A stretch of DNA of 64,000 nucleotides from Pseudobutyrivibrio sp. OR37 (GCF_900113655.1 NZ_FOQF01000003.1:62001-126000); one strand, 5' to 3'. Positions 8,342-17,437 are shown, numbered from the stretch's first letter. The notes: a model not told the origin generated them from the sequence alone. Program-made: numbers and translations.

Positions 8342-9001
8342 TTACGCTCTTGTCTCTGGGTGGAATGAAAACTTATTCTCGGTGCCGTTAAGTAAGCGTC
8401 CGATGTTTGCATGATGAAGTGCAATTGAAAGAGCTGAAACAATACAGCAAATAATTACAACTTCTTTAAGCTGTCCACCTGGATACTTTTCAGATAAAAG
8501 TCCAAGGCATGCTGCAACGATTATTTCAATTGCAAAGGAAAGCTCACCTATAATAGAACCAAGTGATACATATCTTGTTAAAGCAACAAGACCAATAAAT
8601 ACAACTGCAGGAATTGGAATTCCCATTGGGAAAAGTGCAATGATGAAGCCTAAAGTAGATGCAACACCCTTGCCACCCTTAAAATGTAAATAACAAGGAA
8701 AATCGTGTCCAAGTACACAGCCCAAACCTGCATATACCATATAAATATTTACGTTTTCTACGAATCTTCCAAATGTAAGCCAAATGAAAAATACAGCTAT
8801 AACACACTTAAAGCAATCCCATGCAAGTGTAATAAGACCTGCAGGAACACCTAAGTTTCTCATAGTGTTGGTAGAACCTAAATTACCGCTACCAACCTTT
8901 GTTAAATCAATGTTCTTTGATTTTCCGATGAAATATCCCATCAGAACCATTCCAAAACAATACCCAATAATAATTGCTAAAATTCTCCCCACTACAGCCA
9001 T
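8342..9001 (-). CDS. plsY: Acyl phosphate:glycerol-3-phosphate acyltransferase
   Basis: Integral membrane enzyme that transfers a fatty acyl group from acyl-phosphate (made by PlsX, encoded at 36.5 kb) to glycerol 3-phosphate, giving lysophosphatidic acid. The 219-residue protein has several hydrophobic helices and the family motifs GSGNLGSTNTMR (about 37-48) and HFKGGKGVAS with the preceding HDFPCYL. Its ATG at 9001 shares one base with the der stop codon (TAATG), so the two are translationally coupled. The next gene, gpsA, makes its acceptor substrate. Confidence 0.96.
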   Translation of the reverse strand: MAVVGRILAIIIGYCFGMVLMGYFIGKSKNIDLTKVGSGNLGSTNTMRNLGVPAGLITLAWDCFKCVIAVFFIWLTFGRFVENVNIYMVYAGLGCVLGHDFPCYLHFKGGKGVASTLGFIIALFPMGIPIPAVVFIGLVALTRYVSLGSIIGELSFAIEIIVAACLGLLSEKYPGGQLKEVVIICCIVSALSIALHHANIGRLLNGTENKFSFHPETRA

Positions 9002-10326
9002 TATTCGTTTTCCTTTCTCTCTCTAATAATAAATTTTAAAGATGTTCCTTCGAAACCAAAGGCATCTCTAATTCGATTTTCTAGATAACGAACGTATGAA
9101 AAATGCATCAAGTATTTTTCATTAACGAAAATTACAAATGTAGGCGGCTTAACCGCAACCTGAGTTGTGTAGAATATCTTAAGTCTCTTACCCTTATCTG
9201 TAGGTGGCTGCTGAAGTGCAACTGCCTCAGATACGATTTCATTGAGGACACCTGTTGCAATACGCATAGAGTTGTTCTCTATAACTGCATCGATTGTCTC
9301 GTAAATTTTTCCAAGACGCTGACCACTTTTAACAGATATGAAAAGAATTGAAGCATAAGGCATAAACGAAAGAATCTGGCGAATCTTTGTCTCGTGCTCC
9401 TTCATAGTCTTATCATTCTTTTCAATGGCATCCCATTTGTTTACACAAATAATTATACCCTTTCCACGTTCGTGAGCAATACCAGCAATCTTTGCATCCT
9501 GCTCGGTAACACCTTCAGTGGCATCAATCATAATGATAACAACATCTGCTTTTTCAACAGAAGCTACAGCTCTAACAATTGAATAACGCTCTAAGTCTTC
9601 TTTGATTTTGCTCTTTCGACGAAGTCCTGCAGTATCAATAAAGATATAGTCCTTGTGATTGTAGCGAACCCTTGTATCTACTGCATCACGAGTAGTACCA
9701 GCGATATCTGAAACAATAACACGGTCCTCACCACAAAGCTTGTTAATAAGAGATGATTTACCTACATTAGGCTTACCGATAACGGCAATCTTTGGAGTAT
9801 CGTCCTCTTCCTCATCCCCTGTAGGCTCTGGGAAGTAGCTACATACAACATCAAGCATATCACCAAAACCAAGACGTGAAGATGCTGAAATAGCGATTGG
9901 ATCACCAATTCCCAGATTATAGAACTCGTAAACATCTGCCATATCTCTTTCAAAGCTATCTACCTTGTTAACTACAAGTACTACAGGCTTGTGACTGCGA
10001 CGAAGCATATCTGCAACCTTTGAATCACTATCCTGTAATCCCTGCTTTACATCAACAAGGAAAACAATAACGTCTGCAGTATCGATGGCAATCTGAGCCT
10101 GTTCTCTCATCTGGGACAAAATGATGTCCTTTGAATCCGGCTCAATACCACCTGTATCAATCATAGTAAAATCATAGTTAAGCCATGAAATATCTGCATA
10201 AATTCTATCTCTTGTGACACCTGGTGTGTCTTTTACAATTGAAATACGCTCTCCAGCAAGTGCATTAAAAAGCGTAGATTTTCCAACATTTGGGCGGCCA
10301 ACAATAGCCACAACTGGTCTTGCCAT
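9001..10326 (-). CDS. der: Ribosome-assembly GTPase Der (EngA)
   Basis: Essential GTPase with two tandem G domains that takes part in maturation of the 50S subunit. In 441 residues the first G domain shows GRPNVGKST (near 10), DTGGIEPD and NKVD. The second shows GKPNVGKSS (near 183), [10 protein letters not shown] and NKWD. The C-terminal KH-like domain ends in a basic tail. ATG 10326 follows AGAGG, which is 13 nt downstream of the GACTA end of hairpin element B. It overlaps plsY by one base. The association of der with plsY-gpsA is common in Firmicutes. Confidence 0.97.
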   Translation of the reverse strand: MARPVVAIVGRPNVGKSTLFNALAGERISIVKDTPGVTRDRIYADISWLNYDFTMIDTGGIEPDSKDIILSQMREQAQIAIDTADVIVFLVDVKQGLQDSDSKVADMLRRSHKPVVLVVNKVDSFERDMADVYEFYNLGIGDPIAISASSRLGFGDMLDVVCSYFPEPTGDEEEDDTPKIAVIGKPNVGKSSLINKLCGEDRVIVSDIAGTTRDAVDTRVRYNHKDYIFIDTAGLRRKSKIKEDLERYSIVRAVASVEKADVVIIMIDATEGVTEQDAKIAGIAHERGKGIIICVNKWDAIEKNDKTMKEHETKIRQILSFMPYASILFISVKSGQRLGKIYETIDAVIENNSMRIATGVLNEIVSEAVALQQPPTDKGKRLKIFYTTQVAVKPPTFVIFVNEKYLMHFSYVRYLENRIRDAFGFEGTSLKFIIRERKENE

Positions 10327-10343
10327 ATCTTACCTCTTTCTTT

Positions 10344-10445
10344 CCTAGTCCGTAATCAGTTACGTTCACAAGCATTATAATTCTCCGTTCAGCAGAACGC
10401 TTCTCTTGAGAATCATAATAGCTTGTGAACTACTGATTACTCATC
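10344..10445 (-). repeat. Hairpin element B (A/GTA family), before der
   Basis: Stem from 10352 to 10440. On the minus strand GTAATCAGT pairs with ACTGATTAC, the A/GTA internal loop follows, GTTCACAAGC pairs with GCTTGTGAAC, a bulged T follows and an AT-rich inner stem closes on a loop around AGAGAAGCGTTCTGC. Compared with element A, almost every stem base that changed is matched by a change on the opposite arm, and the bulged T, the A/GTA loop and one G-T pair are in the same places. CGGACTA closes the element just before the der ribosome site. Confidence 0.75.
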
Positions 10446-10451
10446 TATAAA

Positions 10452-10552
10452 CTGTAGAACAAAATCTAGTTAACAATGTATTTCAATTCTGAAGGAGACA
10501 TCAGTCGACGTAAGAATTCGGAATCATTGTTAACGTGAGATTTTGAACACAG
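10452..10552 (+). repeat. Hairpin element F (A/GTG variant), inverted copy next to element B
   Basis: Second hairpin in the same gap, 12 bp from element B and 8 bp from the DUF512 stop. Read on the plus strand, CAAAATCT pairs with AGATTTTG. An A/GTG internal loop follows (GTG where the others have GTA), then GTTAACAATG pairs with CATTGTTAAC, a bulged T is followed by an inner stem, and the apical loop is GGAGACATCAGTCGAC (10494-10509). The asymmetric features show that it points opposite to the operon and to elements A to D. The two copies stand as an inverted pair, which is easier to explain by insertion of a repeat than by a cis-acting leader. Confidence 0.65.
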
Positions 10553-10560
10553 CGTAAATT

Positions 10561-11880
10561 TTATCGTCCGATTATCGCGTATACGAAGTCGCGACCGTCT
10601 GATTGTACTATACGTGTTTTAACTTGTAAAGCATCCTCAAGCTCTGAGAGAGTTATATCATCAAGAAAAACCTCTTCCCCGCTTCGAAGCATTGTACAAG
10701 ATAAAAGAAGATTATCTCCTAAATCTTTGTCCTTAAGCTGTTTAATTAAATCCTGGCCAGTGATTAGTCCAGAAACTGTTATTTCTTCACCAAAGAACTC
10801 ATTTGTTATTGCAACAACATCAACAGTAACCTTTTTAAACTTTTCAGTGATTATTGCGGCAAGCTCTCTCATGAATGGAGCTGCAAGCTTTCCTGTTGCA
10901 ATCGTAACATGACGTTTTTTCATAAATAATGGCTTTTTGATGTCCTCAAGAGCATCTAAAACCTCTTCATGTAAAAGACGAAGCATTCCAACGCCATTTT
11001 CAAGCTGAATAAAACCGTCATATCTATCTGCTTCTGGAAGAGGTCTTCCTGCTAATATGTACCATTCATCAGAAGCCTGAACAAAATGATTGCCAAAGCG
11101 TTCCATAGCAACATCCTGCCAATGCTCAATCTGGTCAATAACCTTGCCAGCTTCCTCAGCTGTATAAGTCCTTAATGGGAAAAGTCCGTCTCTAAATTTT
11201 GTTACACCAACAGGAACTACAGACATGGAGCTCATTACCGGTGCAAATTGAAGCAAATCAGATATTGTTCTGTCTAATTCAGGCCCATCATTTAAGCCTG
11301 GGCACGCAACTACCTGAGCATTCATAGGAATCTCTGCTTCGTAAAGCTTACGAATCTTATCTAATATATCTCCTGCAAATCGGTTGTGCAAAAGCTTAAC
11401 TCTAAGCTCTGGATTGGTAGCATGAACAGAAATGTTGATAGGTCCAAGCTTGTAAGCGATGATTCTATCTAAATCCGCCATTTTCATATTTGTAAGGGTA
11501 ACATAATTACCCTGCAAAAATGAAAGTCTGGTATCATCATCCTTAAAATACAAAGTCTCACGCATGCCAGGTGGCATTTGATCTATGAAGCAAAAGGCAC
11601 ATTTATTGGAGCAGGATTTGTAATCATCCATAAGACCATTGCAAAAAATTACTCCTAAATCCTCCCCCTCTTCCTTTTCAACTAAAACAGTAGAGGTAGC
11701 TCCATCCTCATGCAAAAGCTCAACAGTGATATTTGCATCGTCCGAATAATAATGATAATCAAAAATATCTACAAGTGTTACATTATTAATTTTTGTGATT
11801 ATATCGCCAGGTAAAAGGCCTGCTCTTTCAGCGGGGCTGCCTTCCATAATACTGGCTATTTTATGACTTGAATTTAACAT
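10561..11880 (-). CDS. PDZ/DUF512 radical SAM protein
   Basis: Conserved protein of unknown function found near der in many Firmicutes. In 439 residues it has an N-terminal PDZ-like domain (about 5-70, SPAERAGLLPGDIITKIN). A radical SAM-like region follows with the cysteine motif CSNKCAFC near 92-99 and FIDQMPPGMR, then the DUF512 region to the end. The cysteines suggest an iron-sulphur cluster; substrate and reaction are not established. Related cyanobacterial proteins have been proposed as Fe-S chaperones. ATG 11880 overlaps the yraN end by 7 nt, indicating coupled translation. Confidence 0.88.
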   Translation of the reverse strand: MLNSSHKIASIMEGSPAERAGLLPGDIITKINNVTLVDIFDYHYYSDDANITVELLHEDGATSTVLVEKEEGEDLGVIFCNGLMDDYKSCSNKCAFCFIDQMPPGMRETLYFKDDDTRLSFLQGNYVTLTNMKMADLDRIIAYKLGPINISVHATNPELRVKLLHNRFAGDILDKIRKLYEAEIPMNAQVVACPGLNDGPELDRTISDLLQFAPVMSSMSVVPVGVTKFRDGLFPLRTYTAEEAGKVIDQIEHWQDVAMERFGNHFVQASDEWYILAGRPLPEADRYDGFIQLENGVGMLRLLHEEVLDALEDIKKPLFMKKRHVTIATGKLAAPFMRELAAIITEKFKKVTVDVVAITNEFFGEEITVSGLITGQDLIKQLKDKDLGDNLLLSCTMLRSGEEVFLDDITLSELEDALQVKTRIVQSDGRDFVYAIIGR

Positions 11881-12233
11881 ACTGGTATATATTCAAAAGC
11901 ATTTTTTAGATGCTTTAAATGTCCTTCCTCTATAACAACTACATCAAACCTAACATTTGTGTCACCACTATAATGATGACTAAACATATAATAATCAGCA
12001 ACACGACTGATTTTTCTCATTTTGTTGAAATTAACTGCCTCAAAGCCAGAGCCTTTGGCAGAAGATTTTCGATATTTTACCTCTACAAAGACTAGGTACT
12101 CCTCGTCTTTAGCAATTATATCGACCTCACCCATTTTACAATAAAAATTTAGTTTAAGTATAGTCATTCCCTGGGTTTTTAGGAAATTTGCTGCAAGTTT
12201 TTCAAAATCATTCCCTTGTTTTCTACTATTCAA
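11874..12233 (-). CDS. yraN: UPF0102 (YraN) nuclease-fold protein
   Basis: Small protein (119 residues) of the UPF0102 family with a restriction-endonuclease-like fold. The PD-(D/E)xK pattern is visible as GEVDIIAKD (near 36) and FVEVKYRKS (near 50). Members are widespread and sit close to rnhB and signal peptidase genes, as here, but their role is not firmly established; a part in DNA or recombination processing has been suggested. The start at 12233 begins MNSRKQGNDFEKLAANFL, matching the family N-terminus. Confidence 0.9.
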   Translation of the reverse strand: MNSRKQGNDFEKLAANFLKTQGMTILKLNFYCKMGEVDIIAKDEEYLVFVEVKYRKSSAKGSGFEAVNFNKMRKISRVADYYMFSHHYSGDTNVRFDVVVIEEGHLKHLKNAFEYIPVC

Positions 12234-12251
12234 ATAAACCTCAATTCTAAT

Positions 12252-12539
12252 CTAAGCAAGTTTTGCTTTAATCTTCTCCATGTCGTTAACAAAGACCAAG
12301 ATTTCCGCAACAACCTCGTACAATTCCGGTGGAATTGCATCTCCTATATTAAGTTTACTAAGAGTCTGGGCAAGCTCATTATCCTGATAAAATGGCACAT
12401 CCGCCTTCTTGGCTTCCTCAATAATTTGTTCTGCCACGTAACCCTTTCCTGATGCTAGTATTTTAGGCGCAGAATCTCCCGCCTCATAGGAAAGTGCAAC
12501 TGCAGTTTTGTTTTTATCAAAATCCTTTTCCGCTGCCAT
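12252..12539 (-). CDS. ylqH: FlhB C-terminal-like protein (YlqH/FlhX)
   Basis: A 95-residue protein that corresponds to the cytoplasmic export-switch domain of FlhB/YscU, without membrane helices. Family segments are visible: KTAVALSYE, APKILASGKGYVAEQI, VPFYQDNELAQTLSKLNIGDAIPPELYEVVAEILVF (read in parts). The autocleavage NPTH motif of full FlhB is absent. In Bacillus the equivalent ylqH follows ylqG, exactly as here (2 bp gap). It may assist flagellar export when FlhB is processed, but its role in this organism is inferred. Confidence 0.88.
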   Translation of the reverse strand: MAAEKDFDKNKTAVALSYEAGDSAPKILASGKGYVAEQIIEEAKKADVPFYQDNELAQTLSKLNIGDAIPPELYEVVAEILVFVNDMEKIKAKLA

Positions 12540-12541
12540 GC

Positions 12542-14413
12542 TTAAGCCCTCATGTCAAAGCTATATCTGTGAACCATTCCATCTTTTGAAACCTTGTTCT
12601 CTACAGGCGGTACTCCAAGAAAATCAAAAGCATTACTTGCCTTTGGTTCCCCACAGGTAACCTCAGATGAAACATTGAAGCCTTTTCTTGCCAAACGTTC
12701 CGTAAGTATATCCAAATTATCCTCTATAAGCTTCATAGAATCCTCATTGGCAAGAGTCCATTTACAGCCCACATTTGATTCCTTCAAGCTAATAAATACA
12801 TCGGTAGAACCAAGATACTCCATATCAAAATGTAAAAATGCAGTAATCTCTTCGCCTGCCTCGTAGGAGATTTTTTTGTTTTGCCTTACGTAAAGCATGC
12901 TATCAGTATTTTGATTATACATCTTAAGTGGAATCTGCACAAAATTGTACATATCATTGGCAGAATTCATAAAGTTGATATTTTGCTTTATTTCACTGGT
13001 CTGATTCTTGATGGATTCTGCCGCCTTATTATTAAAGGCTGCCACCAATTTATCTAATGCCTCTGTTTGCTTTAAGACTCTTTCATAAAGCTTTGAAATT
13101 TCTCCTGGCTTTGTCACATCCTTAGGCTCCATAGCAAAGCTATTGGAAATAATACTCTTTAGCAAACCTCTATACAAAGGCTCTCTTACTATATCATTCA
13201 AGGTTTCTTTTGGAATATCAGGATGATTATTAAGATAATCCGTAATTTCCCTAAAGAGCTGATTAACATCTGCATCTGCCTTAAGGGCTCCATTTTCAGC
13301 AAAGATAGCCGTATTATCCTTTGGAAAATCGGGAAGAGTGTTAAGAATTGTATTAAAGGACAATACCTGCTTTTCACTGGCAAAGCTATTAATTACATTT
13401 TCGCCCATTTCGTTTTGAGCAAGGTTAGATTCAATTGAAGACTTTGCTTCAAGCTGACTTTGGGTTGTCGACTCAGCTGTGGCTGCAGGGGCACTTTCCT
13501 GCGCGCCATTATTAGCCTGAATATTCTCTAGCCCTTTATCCATAGTAATTTCAAGCTGTTTTGCCAGATTCGCTGCTTCTTTAACGGTAGCAGCCCCTTC
13601 TTCTATCACTTCTACAGATATAGAAGATGCACTTTCAGGATTATTACCTGCTAGCTGGGAGGATATATTTTCTGTTGTAGCAGACATTTCTGTAGTAACC
13701 TGCTCTAAAGCGGCCGCCTGCTCCATACCATCTACAAAAATCTCTTTTATGCTATTGCTAATATTTATCACATCAGCTGTAGAAAGCTCCTCTGATGCCA
13801 TAAGCTCTGGAAGCATATTAGATATTGTTTCAAAATTGTTTGAAAGCACAGCCTTGTCATTAACATAGTTTTGGAACATGTTAACGTTGTCAGGTGTCAG
13901 CTCCATTCCTGCCTTACTCATTGCAACCAGTGTATTAATATTGGCTTCAGGATTATTTATCATAACCCTATTCATAGCTGCAAGACTCTCTGGACTAATG
14001 GACATAGAGTTTTGCATCATTGAATTAACCATATTAATGGTACGCTCATTTGCCACAAGATTAGCCATATCAAGGGCTTTTAAAAGTGTGGGATTGGCAG
14101 CTAGACCCTCTAAAGAAACTGGACGAATTTGCACAAGATTACCATCATTGCTTTTAACCTCAAAAAACACAGACTGCCCTGGTGTAATATTGACGCCATA
14201 ATCAAGACGCGCAGTCATAGTCTGTCCATTGGCAAGTCCAATGGTAACCTTTCCGTTTTCGATAGAGTTTACAGAGCCCTCAAAAACTTCTCCTTCTTTT
14301 AAGGTATCTGCAACACTACCTGTCAACGACTGACTCTGACTCATCTTTGTTCTATCAGCAGCCTGATTTACATAATTAGAGTTGTAAGGATTCAGTCCAG
14401 TGTTAATGTTCAT
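12542..14413 (-). CDS. FliK-like hook-length-control domain protein (YlqG-like)
   Basis: A 623-residue, largely hydrophilic protein. The N-terminal 100 residues form a beta-rich domain (EGEVFEGSVNSIENGKVTIG). A long Asn/Ala/Ser/Glu-rich middle (about 150-480) looks disordered or helical. The last 130 residues match the C-terminal domain of flagellar hook-length proteins (LPLKMY-type start, FHFDMEYLG core). Position between rnhB and ylqH matches ylqG of Bacillus. FliK uses its middle part as a ruler and its C-terminus to switch FlhB specificity. That this protein acts with the FlhB-like protein next door is an inference. No other flagellar genes are in the window. Confidence 0.75.
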   Translation of the reverse strand: MNINTGLNPYNSNYVNQAADRTKMSQSQSLTGSVADTLKEGEVFEGSVNSIENGKVTIGLANGQTMTARLDYGVNITPGQSVFFEVKSNDGNLVQIRPVSLEGLAANPTLLKALDMANLVANERTINMVNSMMQNSMSISPESLAAMNRVMINNPEANINTLVAMSKAGMELTPDNVNMFQNYVNDKAVLSNNFETISNMLPELMASEELSTADVINISNSIKEIFVDGMEQAAALEQVTTEMSATTENISSQLAGNNPESASSISVEVIEEGAATVKEAANLAKQLEITMDKGLENIQANNGAQESAPAATAESTTQSQLEAKSSIESNLAQNEMGENVINSFASEKQVLSFNTILNTLPDFPKDNTAIFAENGALKADADVNQLFREITDYLNNHPDIPKETLNDIVREPLYRGLLKSIISNSFAMEPKDVTKPGEISKLYERVLKQTEALDKLVAAFNNKAAESIKNQTSEIKQNINFMNSANDMYNFVQIPLKMYNQNTDSMLYVRQNKKISYEAGEEITAFLHFDMEYLGSTDVFISLKESNVGCKWTLANEDSMKLIEDNLDILTERLARKGFNVSSEVTCGEPKASNAFDFLGVPPVENKVSKDGMVHRYSFDMRA

Positions 14414-14423
14414 AAATCACCTA

Positions 14424-15188
14424 TTATATAAAGTTTCCAATAAATGAACGTCTGTGAATTGGGCATGGGCCATATTCCTTTAAGGCCGCAATATGCTCAG
14501 CACTTCCATAGCCCTTGTTTGATGCAAAATGATATTCTGGATAAATGTTATCGTATTCCACCATCATTCTATCTCTGGTAACCTTAGCAATAATACTTGC
14601 TGCACCGATAGAAATAGATTTAGCATCACCCTTAATTATAGGGACCTGCTGAATATTTACCCCAGGAATGGTGACTGCATCGTTAAGCAAAACCTGAGGC
14701 TCAACTGAAGCTTCTGAAATAGCCTGTCTCATAGCCTCATAAGTAGCCTGTAAAATATTGATTTCATCAATGCGCTGTTCTGAAACTACACCGATGCTAA
14801 CAGAAACAGCCTCCTTCATGATAATATCGTAAAGCTCATCACGCTTTGCAGCAGAAAGCTTTTTAGAATCATTAATATAAAGAATATTGCAATCCTTTGG
14901 CAAAATAACACAGGCTGTAACAACAGGGCCAGCAAGTGGGCCTCTGCCTACTTCATCTATTCCACCAATATAATCGTAAGTTTGCCAATATTGATTTTCA
15001 TATTCCTTTAGCTTTTCTATACGCTCCTGCTCAATTCTAAGCTTTTCCATTCGCTTTTGAGCAACGCCGATGATTTTTGAAACTCCAGGTCTGCCATCAG
15101 AAATATATTCTTCAATAAAATTAGGCAAACCATCTATAGAGATTTCTTTGTATTCTTTTTGGATTTCTGAAATTTTCTTATCGCTCAT
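14424..15188 (-). CDS. rnhB: Ribonuclease HII
   Basis: Cleaves RNA in RNA/DNA hybrids, including single ribonucleotides in duplex DNA. The 254-residue protein has about 70 extra N-terminal residues, helical and charged, as in Bacillus RNase HII. The catalytic domain starts YIGGIDEVGRGPLAGPVV near residue 73, with the first Asp-Glu pair of the active site; the second Asp is in NDSKKLS and the last in the SIIAKVTRDR region. It lies 1 bp upstream of nothing but lepB (stop 15190, start 15188), in the conserved rplS-rbgA-rnhB neighbourhood. Confidence 0.96.
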   Translation of the reverse strand: MSDKKISEIQKEYKEISIDGLPNFIEEYISDGRPGVSKIIGVAQKRMEKLRIEQERIEKLKEYENQYWQTYDYIGGIDEVGRGPLAGPVVTACVILPKDCNILYINDSKKLSAAKRDELYDIIMKEAVSVSIGVVSEQRIDEINILQATYEAMRQAISEASVEPQVLLNDAVTIPGVNIQQVPIIKGDAKSISIGAASIIAKVTRDRMMVEYDNIYPEYHFASNKGYGSAEHIAALKEYGPCPIHRRSFIGNFI

Positions 15189-15189
15189 C

Positions 15190-15882
15190 TTATTCTATGT
15201 TATCTACCAGTCCAAAGTTGTTAAAAGGATATACTCTAACCCACGCTTTACCTACAATATCATCCCCATGGATGTTTCCAACGGCCTCAAAACGTGAATC
15301 TGTACTATTATTACGATTATCTCCAAGAACAAAGTATTCATCTGTGCCAAGTAATATTTCATTTGATGCAAGACCTGAATTAAGAATAACCTCTGTTCCA
15401 TAGTTTTCTTCTAAAGGCTTGTCATTGATGTAGATAGTACCATCAATATCAATACGAACAACCTCTCCAGGAAGACCTATAATACGCTTGATATAGTATG
15501 TATCCTCCTCATACTGATATGGAAATACAACAACATCGAAACGCTCTGGATCATGGAATCTATAGCTGATTTTATCAACAATAAGATTATCACCATCTGA
15601 AAGTGTATCTTCCATTGAAGATCCACTAACAACAGTACGCTGTCCTACAAAATGAGTAATTAGAAATACAATGGCAAAACATATAAGAACATTAATAATA
15701 ACGCTTATGACTTCCTTACCAATAGATTCCTTGGTGATTTCTTCTGAATCACCATCCTCGGAAGGTTTACTGTCTTTTGAAGCAAACTCTGATAAGTCCT
15801 CAACATCCTTCATGTTCTTTCTTGCATTTTCAATGTTTTTCTTAATTTGCTGTTCTTCTTCGTTAAAGTCGATTACATTCAT
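15190..15882 (-). CDS. lepB: Signal peptidase I, first copy
   Basis: Membrane protease that removes signal peptides from exported proteins. In 230 residues there is an acidic/basic cytoplasmic N-terminus of about 57 residues, one membrane segment (about 58-78) and the extracellular catalytic domain. The Ser/Lys dyad is S89 in SGSSMEDT and K132 in YYIKRIIG; the GDNRNNSTDSR box follows. The N-terminal tail is longer than in the second copy at 16.7 kb. Two copies flanking rbgA suggest local duplication followed by divergence; substrate split is unknown. Confidence 0.95.
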   Translation of the reverse strand: MNVIDFNEEEQQIKKNIENARKNMKDVEDLSEFASKDSKPSEDGDSEEITKESIGKEVISVIINVLICFAIVFLITHFVGQRTVVSGSSMEDTLSDGDNLIVDKISYRFHDPERFDVVVFPYQYEEDTYYIKRIIGLPGEVVRIDIDGTIYINDKPLEENYGTEVILNSGLASNEILLGTDEYFVLGDNRNNSTDSRFEAVGNIHGDDIVGKAWVRVYPFNNFGLVDNIE

Positions 15883-15884
15883 GT

Positions 15885-16724
15885 TTATGGCCTCTCAAGT
15901 GATATTTTTCCTAGACTACCATTTCTAAATTCGTCTATAAGTACAAAACAAGCTTTGTCAAAATCTAACTCAGAACCTTTTTTCACAAAGTTTCTTTTTG
16001 CAGCGATACCAGAAATGATTTCGTGATTAATTAAATCCTCATCAACATCGTATCTTGCTTTTAAAACTCCAGGATATTGCTCCTTTAAAAAATCAGTAAG
16101 CTCTAATGCCAATTCCCTGGTTTCGATAATTGCATCATTAATAGAACCAATGAATGCAAGATGAAGACCTACTGTGTTATCTTCGAATTTAGGCCAAAGA
16201 ATACCTGGCGTATCTAAAAGCTCAACAGATTTATTAAGCTTAATCCATTGTTTTCCTTTTGTGACACCTGGCTTATTGCCAGTCTTTGCCACTGATTTTC
16301 CGGCAAAGGAATTGATAAATGTAGATTTACCAACATTAGGAATACCAACTACCATAGCTCTAACTGGTCGATTCTTAATTCCTCGCTTTCTGTCCTTTTC
16401 AAACTTAGCAGCGCAGACCTCGTCCAAGGTAGCCTGTACACCCTTCATATTTTTTCTATCTCTAGAATCTAGCTCTACAGCATAATATCCCTTTGATTTG
16501 TAATATTCTATCCATTTTTGATTGGCAGCTTTATCCGAAAGATCAGATTTGTTAAGAAGGACCAATCTAAGCTTACCATTTGCAAGACCATTGATATCTG
16601 GATTAGTACTAGAAATAGGACATCTTGCATCAATAACCTCTATAATCAAATCTATAAGCTTTATATCCTCCTGCATCTGACGTTTTGCTTTCGTCATATG
16701 GCCTGGATACCATTGAAATTCCAT
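15885..16724 (-). CDS. rbgA: Ribosome biogenesis GTPase RbgA (YlqF)
   Basis: Circularly permuted GTPase needed for late assembly of the 50S subunit. The motif order is permuted as expected: NKSDL (G4, near 58) comes before GIPNVGKSTFIN (G1, near 127) and DTPGILWP (G3). ATG 16724 is chosen because GAGG lies 5 nt upstream; a GTG six bases earlier would overlap that site. This gives 279 residues starting MEFQWYPGHM, the typical N-terminus. It sits 2 bp from the first lepB gene and 17 bp from the second. Confidence 0.96.
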   Translation of the reverse strand: MEFQWYPGHMTKAKRQMQEDIKLIDLIIEVIDARCPISSTNPDINGLANGKLRLVLLNKSDLSDKAANQKWIEYYKSKGYYAVELDSRDRKNMKGVQATLDEVCAAKFEKDRKRGIKNRPVRAMVVGIPNVGKSTFINSFAGKSVAKTGNKPGVTKGKQWIKLNKSVELLDTPGILWPKFEDNTVGLHLAFIGSINDAIIETRELALELTDFLKEQYPGVLKARYDVDEDLINHEIISGIAAKRNFVKKGSELDFDKACFVLIDEFRNGSLGKISLERP

Positions 16725-16741
16725 AAGCACCTCTTAATTTA

Positions 16742-17341
16742 TTATTTGAAAGGATAAGTCATCCAAACTCTTCCTAATATATCCTCGTTTGAAACGAATC
16801 CAACACTCTCATATCTAGAATCCTCAGAAGAATTACGATTATCACCTAAAACAAAATACTGGTCCTCCAGCAAAGTAATTGGCGATGCAGCAATACCTGG
16901 ATTCTCTATGCGCTCTACCTCAAGATTTTCTTTATAAATCTCGTCATTAATGTAGATACGACCATTGTTTATATAAATGGTATCCCCTGGAACCGCAATA
17001 ACTCTCTTAACACTATAGCTTGCATTAACATTAGACTTTGGCTTAAATGCAATAACCTCACCTGTCTTTGGCTCAGAAAATTTATAAGCAATAGTGTTTA
17101 CAAGTAATATATCGGATGTTTCGTATGTGGGTTCCATAGATGCATTAGAACATTCTACCTGCTTTCCAAACGCAAGTACAACGCCAAATGCGACTGCGAT
17201 AACTACCGCAATCTCAAGAGCAAATATAAGAACATATTGAACTTTATCGAAATTGATTTTTCTACGCCGTCTATTAAAATTAAGTCCATTTGACCTGCGG
17301 CGGAATAAACTACTATAAAAATTGCTAATTGATGTAAACAT
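16742..17341 (-). CDS. Signal peptidase I, second copy
   Basis: Second LepB-type protease, 199 residues from ATG 17341 (AAAGGA 8 nt upstream). A longer reading from 17410 is rejected because it would begin inside the rplS terminator hairpin. A basic N-terminus rich in Arg precedes one membrane segment (about 36-58). The catalytic Ser is S68 in SNASMEPT and the Lys is K112 in YSVKRVIAVPGD; GDNRNSSEDSR is present. The two copies share about the same core but differ in the N-terminal tail and the region after the Lys. It begins the unit running on through rbgA and lepB. Confidence 0.93.
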   Translation of the reverse strand: MFTSISNFYSSLFRRRSNGLNFNRRRRKINFDKVQYVLIFALEIAVVIAVAFGVVLAFGKQVECSNASMEPTYETSDILLVNTIAYKFSEPKTGEVIAFKPKSNVNASYSVKRVIAVPGDTIYINNGRIYINDEIYKENLEVERIENPGIAASPITLLEDQYFVLGDNRNSSEDSRYESVGFVSNEDILGRVWMTYPFK

Positions 17342-17387
17342 ACTAAGTATCCTTTTAATCTTTAGTATAAATATACCGCACTTTGCA

Positions 17388-17424
17388 ATAAAAATAAAGA
17401 ACAGCCGCAAAACCTGCGACTGTT
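17388..17424 (-). terminator. Terminator after rplS
   Basis: On the minus strand ACAGTCGCA and TGCGGCTGT form a 9-bp stem (one G-T pair) around a GGTTT loop, followed by TTTATTTTTATT. It starts about 13 bp after the rplS stop and separates rplS from the signal peptidase gene. Confidence 0.8.
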
Positions 17425-17437
17425 CGAACTTTCGAGA

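Noticed and set aside
2104-10552. Integron attC-like sites (imperfect palindromes with bulged bases)
   Set aside because: The elements lack the R'/R'' core (GTTRRRY with its partner) in the right place, the genes between are operonic housekeeping genes, and no integrase is present.
10344-10552. CRISPR-like array in the DUF512-der gap
   Set aside because: There are only two related hairpins in opposite orientation, with no direct repeats or spacers.
17342-17410. N-terminal extension of the second signal peptidase
   Set aside because: It overlaps the rplS terminator and has no ribosome site.
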